A DNA stretch of 64,000 bases, from assembly GCF_963583255.1 (NCBI RefSeq), contig NC_084814.1:23441300-23505299 (forward strand). Reading direction: 5' to 3'. The stretch comes from Pyrus communis (Eukaryota; Streptophyta; Magnoliopsida; Rosales; Rosaceae). The notes below the pieces were generated by a model. The model searched no databases. It was not told the DNA's origin and saw only the letters and a program-made list of their open reading frames with translations. This document shows, one piece after another, positions 58,428 to 64,000 of the stretch (positions within the stretch are counted from its first letter, which is position 1; the number at the start of each line of letters is the position of its first letter). Position numbers and translations under genes: made by a program.

Positions 58428-58698
58428 TGTAATGTCCCACATTGACCAACGGAGAGGGGGGGATGTGCCTTATATGTACATGTCCACCTCCATATAGCAC
58501 GAGGCCTTTTGGGAACTCACTGGTTTCAGGTTCCATTGGAACTCCTAAGTTAAGCAAGTTCGGGCGAGAGCATTCCTAGGATAGGTAACCCACTGGGAAG
58601 TTCTCGTTTGAGTTCCCAGAAACGAAACCATGAGGGCGTGGTCGGGGCCCAAAATGGACAATATCGTGCTACGGTAGAGTCGAGCTAGGGATGTGACA
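58428..58698 (+). mobile_element. Cassandra-type TRIM solo LTR with 5S-rRNA-like core
   Basis: The 271-bp LTR starts TGTAATGTCCCACATTGACC and ends GGGATGTGACA. It is flanked by AGTGC on both sides (58423-58427 and 58699-58703), a perfect 5-bp target duplication, so it is a solo LTR left by recombination. Its middle (58511-58617) aligns with plant 5S rRNA over 'aactcctaagttaagcaagt', 'cgggcgagag', 'ctaggataggtaacc' and 'ctgggaagttctcg'. That covers the A-box, intermediate element and C-box of the Pol III internal promoter. Cassandra elements are the known TRIM family with 5S-derived LTRs. The element has no coding capacity. Confidence 0.9.
58511..58617 (+). ncRNA. 5S rRNA-like sequence inside the Cassandra LTR
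   Basis: 107 bases resembling 5S rRNA, which is ~120 nt in plants. The first nine bases GGGAACTCA (58511-58519) pair perfectly with the last nine TGAGTTCCC (58609-58617), preserving helix I although the sequence differs from cellular 5S rRNA at both strands of the helix. It is not a ribosomal gene; Pol III transcription is inferred from the retained internal promoter. Confidence 0.75.
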
Positions 58699-59075
58699 AG
58701 TGCCAAGGTATCACGAGGCACGGGGAGGTTTGAGTGCGTCCCTTCTTTGCTCCAGGTTTCACACAGATAGGGAAGAGTGATGGTGGTGGGTGGTGGTGCT
58801 CGCCGCTCCGGCGAGGGTGGTGCCACTGTCTTTGTTCGAAGAGAAGAAGAGAGATAGTTGGGAGAAGGTTTTGAGTGAGAGTCCACGGGAAAGAGAGATA
58901 GAGAAAGAGAGGTGAAGAGAGATTGGGGCCGGGGGACAAACCCAAAAGCAGTGGGCCCCGTTGGGCACACATAATAAGACCCAAAAAGTAGTCATTTCAC
59001 AAAATATTTGGTCCGAACCAAGTGAAATTACGAGAAAACCCTTCCGTTCCGTAAATTACGGGATGGGTTGTTACA

Positions 59076-60384
59076 CCTGCTTTTTGCTTATTCACTTCTT
59101 TATTGGTTTGCAATTTCTTTTGATAGTGATTTCTGCACACATTTTCCCACTATCTACGCATTTTCTTTTAATTTTGGCCCTTAATTCTTCTTTTATATCT
59201 ATTCAATGCAACGGAAGGAAATGCACATGATTCATTTCCCTTTCATCTCATCCAAAATTTCGTTCTATTACCTTCATTATGTCAAATGATTTCGTTCCAA
59301 TCTGCATTCGATCGAAATTGAATTCAGTGATGATTTTTTGTTGCCAAAGCTCCTCTAAACCTCATTTGTTTTTGCTGTCTTTAATTAAGTGGAAATTTCC
59401 AAGGGCTTTTTCTTATGGTTTCATGTCAATGGTGATTGGTGAGCCTCTTGCTACAAAAACACCGTGCGATCTTCTTTTGTACAAGTAATTTTCTGATATA
59501 TGAAAAACGGGTGAATGAATGTTTGAATGAATATTGCAGTTCACCCGATTAGACCAGAGCTTGGCAAGCCTTCTGATATGAGCTCAGCTGCTCGGATTTC
59601 TCTCTTGATATGTGTTGACATTTACTTTTTGATTAGTTTCTTTGGCGACGCAGTTTGGTGACTCGACAAAACTTTGATCAAAACCCTGATTTCCGCTTTG
59701 GACCTCAGATCTCAACGTCATTGTTCGATTAAGGTACCCACCTCGTCTCCTGCTCGTGTTCTGTGTCATTAACTTCTCCTTGACGGGGAGCATAGACGAC
59801 TTGCTTTTCGTAAAGAAGCCTAGTTTGTCCCGGGACACCTCAAGATTTGTATCCCTCACTTGCGCCTTGCTCTTCTTTACTTACACAGTGGCATTGTTAT
59901 CCCAAACATATGGTGTTTCTTTCAGTTCATGCGATCAACTACTATGGTTTGTCTCTCGTTTATATTCTCGGCCACTCTAATCTTAAGTAAGAAAAATAAA
60001 TAATTTTGACCTTGTTTACTTCTCTAGATTGCATTGCAAGCATGTTTTATATGGAGAATTGATTTTCGCATACTCGTTTTCTCTCTATGAACATCCTTGT
60101 TTATTTTGCGCCTTAGATTGAATTAAATAAAATAAAATAAAAAATCAAGGAATAGAAATAAACCGGAATGTGCAAAGGAGAAAAAGGATGCATGGAATTT
60201 CCGCTTTCTATAAGGCAGTTTATAGTTTCACATTCTTGACAAGGATGGAAATCGTATAACAAGAAGAAGGGACAAGATAGTTGCAGTTTTGGTGATCATT
60301 TTGGCCGTGGGAACAAGCTCAATTGCAACATCCACCGATATGTACAGTTCACTTCTTTGACATTCAGACTGCATTTCTCAAAGG
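59076..60384. other. Intergenic DNA, nothing firmly recognised
   Basis: Frames at 59279-59488, 59584-59859 and 59756-59980 have no domains. No element ends were seen. Confidence 0.3.
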
Positions 60385-60480
60385 CATCAGCGCGAAGTGA
60401 ACCTGCCCGGCGCCCGCCCTTGAACTCGCTCTTTCCGAGAGGACTCGCCCCAACTCATTCCAACCCAACTCAACTGACGG
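60385..60480 (-). pseudogene. Broken fragment of a CDK-like kinase first exon
   Basis: On the plus strand, 'ccttgaactcgctctttccg' followed by 'caactca' matches 47403-47460 of the kinase first exon, and 'aaggcatcagcgcgaagtg' matches 47224-47242. The two matched parts are about 150 bp apart in the kinase exon but adjacent here, so the middle is missing. On the minus strand part of it reads SLRADAFEK against PLRADAYEK in the kinase. No kinase domain follows. Confidence 0.5.
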
Positions 60481-60707
60481 AGTTGTGGAGGTCTTTTCAG
60501 TTTATTTTTTATCATAGTTGTCTGTTGTGAATGATCATTTTTTTTCTTTACATCTTTCAGAAATCTATAATATTGGGAAAATGATCAAGTCGCATGACAA
60601 TTTCTGCATATCGAATAAAAGAAAACAATTGCGTGCACAATTATTTGCTTAAGATTTTGATATTCCGAAAATATAACGAGTGTAAAAACGAAAAACCTCA
60701 CGCATCC

Positions 60708-62143
60708 TTAGAATTCTTCGACTATAATGGCATCGCGAGGCATTTCATAAGCATCTTTGGGTCGTGATTTCTTCATACCAGCGGTGAACCATACTTTGTC
60801 AGACTTATAGCCCTCGACAGAAACGCTAGTGACTTTCACCCACACCAGAACCTTTGTCTTCATTCCTTCGATTCCACTAAGCTTTCCCCTCGACAATGTT
60901 CCTTTGATGCGAATGCTGTATCGTACAACAGATGAGTCCTTGAAGCTCACTTCACAGGGAGAAGGCAAGTAAACAATGAGCTTGCCCTTTGATTCGTCAA
61001 ATTCGTAACATGTTATGTTCCGGGGAAACAGGCCGGGCGGAAGGTAGTACTCTCGGAGAAGATCAGGCAACGGTTTTTGTTGCTTACCTATACAAGAAGA
61101 TAGACAGGAGGGTTTAAGTATGAACTTAAAGAACTATAAAGTCGTACTTCTGATTAATCAAGTGAATAACCATGTGATTAAAGAATAAATTGGGTCAGTC
61201 CAGCTAGGTACCAAAACCGTTCATACATAGCACACAAAATTAAGGCTGTATTAGGCCAAGAACATGTTTTGAGAAATCCAATTCGTTCTCATTCAAACCA
61301 ACTCATACTCCATAACTAGTTAAGGATACATGCATTACCATATTTACTCGTTGTTGATTCACCATTTTAGTTTTTCTGTATAATGCCTAATTATTTGATG
61401 GATAATACAATTCACGCACCTATTTTTACCTCCCTCACACCCTTTTTTTTTTTTGCCATTGATCTTTTTCAATTCACTAGATCGCAAAAAATTAAGAGAG
61501 GTGTGTAAAAAGTAAAAATAGGAGTGCGGATAACACTACCCTATTTGATTACATCAAGCATATATCGTCCATCAGCTTGCATGCATCTTACCATTAGCAC
61601 AATATAACAGATGTAGGAGTTTTATTACAAAAAGCGGTAGTCTAAGCAAAAGTGGAGCCACTCCAAATAAGTCATATTTAATTTTGTCAAATTTTTATAT
61701 GACATTCAATGTATTCTTATAGAGTAAAATCACAAGGAATGAGGTTAAAATAAAAGGCTCCATATGTACCTTTGAGCTTGTTGAATATCCGTTTTGCTTT
61801 CTCCTCAACAGTGTTTGATAATGACTGAAATTTTCAATTAAAAGAAGAAAAAAAAAAGCATTAGGAATTGGGAAAGATTTAGTAAAAGCAAATATACACA
61901 CAATTAATCTTAGACAGAACAAAAAGATCTCAATTAAGCAGCATTAATCCAAGATTACTTCCAACAAAAGAAAACAATATAATCAAGATCAAGAACAATG
62001 CATGCAACAGAGGGTGAGAGTGTATGTGTGGAAGCTAGGGTGGTAGAATTACATACAGAGAGATCTTGAGTGATGTTGGAGATCTCTTCCTTAGCTTTCT
62101 TGGAAACCCAAAAGCTCCCAACTCTTGTCAGAGTTTTCTCCAT
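60708..62143 (-). CDS. DUF538 family protein, 3 exons
   Basis: Exons 62057-62143, 61770-61824 and 60708-61087 join in frame at GT-AG sites to give 173 residues. The start MEKTLTRVGSFWVSKKAKEE was preferred to an ATG 33 bp upstream because this N terminus looks like family members. The family core is PLPDLLREYYLPPGLFPRNI, followed by CYEFDESKGKLIVYLPSPCE, SFKDSSVVRY, GTLSRGKLSGIEGMK and VLVWVKV. DUF538 is plant-specific and adopts a lipid-binding-like beta fold in the one structure I recall; its role is unsettled, and stress and pigment links have been proposed for some members. No signal peptide or membrane segment is seen, so this is a cytosolic type. A CT microsatellite lies ~75 bp upstream of the start. 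Confidence 0.9.
61401..61541. mobile_element. MITE family D, copy 3, inside the DUF538 second intron
   Basis: The left end 'ttcacgcacctatttttacc', then 'tccctcacacccttt', pairs with the inverse of the right end ('gttatccgcactcctatttt', then 'tactttttacacacctctc'). It lies between exons 60708-61087 and 61770-61824, so it is removed by splicing. Confidence 0.6.
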
Positions 62144-62212
62144 TTTCCAACTCTTCGCTAAAACACCAGATTGCAAGAAGAAAGAAGAAGAAGAAGAAGA
62201 ACAATGCCTCAG

Positions 62213-62216
<4 letters not shown>

Positions 62217-62257
<41 letters not shown>
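62217..62257. repeat. (CT)n microsatellite upstream of the DUF538 start
   Basis: About 19 TC units on the plus strand (GA in the transcript direction), 75-115 bp before the start codon, probably in the 5' leader. Confidence 0.85.
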
Positions 62258-62259
<2 letters not shown>

Positions 62260-63896
62260 ATGTGTGTTTGTTGGAGAAAAATAGAATTAAGAGATGAGAG
62301 ATGATGAGACATCAGCATATGAAGTATCATTGGCAACTGCCAATCTGCCAAACTCACATTACTGCGCTGGTTTGGTATTGTTGTGCTTTGAAAAAAAAAA
62401 CTGTTTTTGCTGTGCTGTGAGAATAAGCATATTTTTGCTGCTTCACATTTCAACTTTTTTTTCACCTAAAACTGTGAAAATAAGCTGTTTTTAAATGTTT
62501 ATCAAACACCTTTTTAAGCTCAGCTTTTTTTTATACCCACTTTTTATAAAAGCACCTCAGTACCAAACAAGTACTGCATGTGAGGAAAAATAGTTAATTA
62601 AAACGATTCAATAATTCATGAAAGAAAAAAATTCTCAATATATCCAAATTTGAAAACCTTTAAAAGAAAAGATTGGTGTGTGGCGGCTTGAGTCACCACC
62701 ACCTTATTTATCAACGTTGTATGAGTTTACATTTCAAGATATGTGCAATGAATAGATACAAATCTCAAAATTTAAACTCATCTAATGAATTTTTCCAAAA
62801 AAAACTCATCCAATGGTAATAAGTAAGGTGGTGAGCATTACCACCATTTAAGGATAGTGAGCCAAAATGCACCCCATAAACCATATCCAAGCCTATGTAG
62901 CTCAAAACAACCAAAACTCTAAGTTAATCTATATGGGGATGACCTTAATTCGTTTTTTCTTAACAATCCCATTAACTATATGCTTCTAATTCAATCAAGC
63001 GAATCATAATTGTTAATTATTTTGTACGTTAAGGAAGACAAGGACGAAAAATCACCATTTTCTCCATTCATAGATTCAATAATAGTTCAATCATGGTTGG
63101 GGCACATGACCTATATATATTTTGAAGCAGTGCCATGAGACAATTACAGGTCATCCATCACAGTTGGTATTCCCCATTCTCAAGTGACAAAGTACAAGTC
63201 AGCTCTTTAAGATAGCCCTTTTTACACGCGCTTATGCACGTACGAAAGATTTTATTTTAGTCACGTATATTTACTAAATAGCTTTATAATAGTATAGATA
63301 TGAAGATGTTTGTGTGTAGAGTTTTCCATACATTTACTAAATAGTCTCTTATTAGAGGAGATTCTAAATTCGACTCACATAAATGACGATAACGATATAT
63401 ATTTTAGAAGAGTTTACAGCATTGTCTTGCCCACATCGAACTACAGACGTGGATACAGAATTTGGGAGTCATATGCTGGAAAATTTATGGTATATAGTAT
63501 ATACCATTATTACCAACAACAAATTGGATTTAGCACACAAGTGCGCAGGCATATTTTTGTAATCTATCTATATGTCGCATAGTCCAACTATAACAAACAT
63601 AGTCCAACTACATTTGTTGCTCCTAATCTTTTGAACCAAAGAGGTTTTTGTATTCTGCCATTTTTGGTGATCAATCCAAAGCACCGGCGGAACTTACACA
63701 GGAAGGACCTTCTCCTTAATTTGTAGCATCCTCCAAAGCAAATAAAACAGTGTTTCATTCTATCAATAATTCCCAGAATTCACATCAAGTTTCCTGTACA
63801 CTTCTTTCTCCACTTTCACTCACTCAATTTCCCTGTCAGGTATCATTATTTCATCATTACAATTTCGCCCATATATGATTTAACTGACTGGGAAAT
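62258..63896. other. Divergent intergenic region between the DUF538 and WEB genes
   Basis: The two genes point away from each other, so this ~1.6 kb holds both promoters. AT-rich, with words reminiscent of family A MITEs near 62440-62570 ('taagctgtttttaaatg', 'ttttataaaagcacctcag') but no clear ends. No gene is seen. Confidence 0.4.
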
Positions 63897-64000
63897 ATGG
63901 GAGAGATTGATACGAAACCAATTGAATCAGTCCGGGCTGCTTTGTCCTTGTTTGAAGAGAAGACTGATCACCTGAAAAAGCGGGTTTCTGGCACAGATGT
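63897..64000 (+). CDS. WEB-family coiled-coil protein, N-terminal part only (window edge)
   Basis: The first 34 codons are present: MGEIDTKPIESVRAALSLFE, then EKTDHLKKRVSGTD. The MGEID-x-PIESV-x-AALSLF-type start is what I recall from WEB family proteins, whose founders WEB1 and PMI2 help anchor chloroplast photorelocation movement through long coiled coils. The rest of the gene lies beyond the window, so domain content cannot be checked. The ATG context and the family-like N terminus support this start. Confidence 0.7.
   Translation, partial: MGEIDTKPIESVRAALSLFEEKTDHLKKRVSGTD

Larger units (their letters stand above)
56411..59075 (-). mobile_element. LTR-like retroelement remnant hosting repeats and a solo LTR
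   Basis: Read on the minus strand, the block begins TGTAACAACCCATCCCGTAA, like the LTR start of many plant Gypsy (Del/Tekay-type) elements as I remember them. It contains repeated 'cctacggatcgggtgatgta' words and ends near 'cagggtcaagtgtgtca'. No gag, pol, primer-binding site or matching target duplication was found, so it may be a decayed solo LTR or fragment. It contains the Cassandra-type LTR and two sets of tandem repeats. Confidence 0.4.

Noticed and set aside
58511..58617. A functional 5S rRNA gene
   Set aside because: Sequence differs from plant 5S rRNA at many places and sits inside a TG...CA LTR with a target duplication, so it is a Cassandra LTR.
1..64000. CRISPR arrays, operons, phage or plasmid functions
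   Set aside because: The window is plant nuclear DNA; the direct repeats found are tandem duplications, microsatellites or transposon ends.

Overview
The window is nuclear DNA of a eudicot plant. Genes have many small GT-AG introns, the intergenic DNA is AT-rich and full of short inverted-repeat elements, tRNA-derived SINE-like repeats, LINE ends and LTR debris, and every recognisable protein belongs to a land-plant family. The repeat mix, including a Cassandra-type LTR, suggests Rosaceae (apple/pear group), but that is inference from memory, not a database match. No bacterial, viral or organellar block was found.

Eight protein genes can be supported. From left to right: a single-exon mitochondrial-type PPR protein (541-2034, +); a single-exon GT34 xyloglucan xylosyltransferase of the XXT5 type (4063-5445, +); a two-exon single-pass membrane protein (7467-8340, +); an 18-exon TPR-RING-LON protein (10176-15529, -); a single-exon multi-pass membrane protein (26478-27437, +); a 17-exon class II formin with PTEN-like, FH1 and FH2 regions (29720-37635, -); a 9-exon CDK-like kinase with an N-myristoylation signal (43799-47590, -); and a 3-exon DUF538 protein (60708-62143, -). 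A ninth gene, a WEB-family coiled-coil protein, starts at 63897 and runs off the right edge. For the multi-exon genes I joined exons by hand at GT/AG sites; every junction keeps frame and the summed lengths are multiples of three.

The genes do not form a pathway, but several touch wall growth and the cytoskeleton (XXT, formin, WEB). From memory of Arabidopsis locus numbers, XXT genes lie close to the same kinase type on chromosome 1 and to a formin of this type on chromosome 5, so the gene order looks like an old block that Arabidopsis has split between duplicated copies.

The intergenic DNA holds the most interesting structure: a Cassandra-type solo LTR with a 5S-rRNA-like core and a perfect 5-bp target duplication (58428-58698), sitting in a larger LTR-like remnant; a MITE inserted into another MITE (5972-6360); an 827-bp non-autonomous hAT-like element with an 8-bp target duplication (18838-19664); a 116-bp triplication (56044-56382); and a broken piece of a kinase first exon near the DUF538 gene (about 60385-60480). 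I found no convincing new multi-gene system; the gene content is ordinary plant euchromatin.
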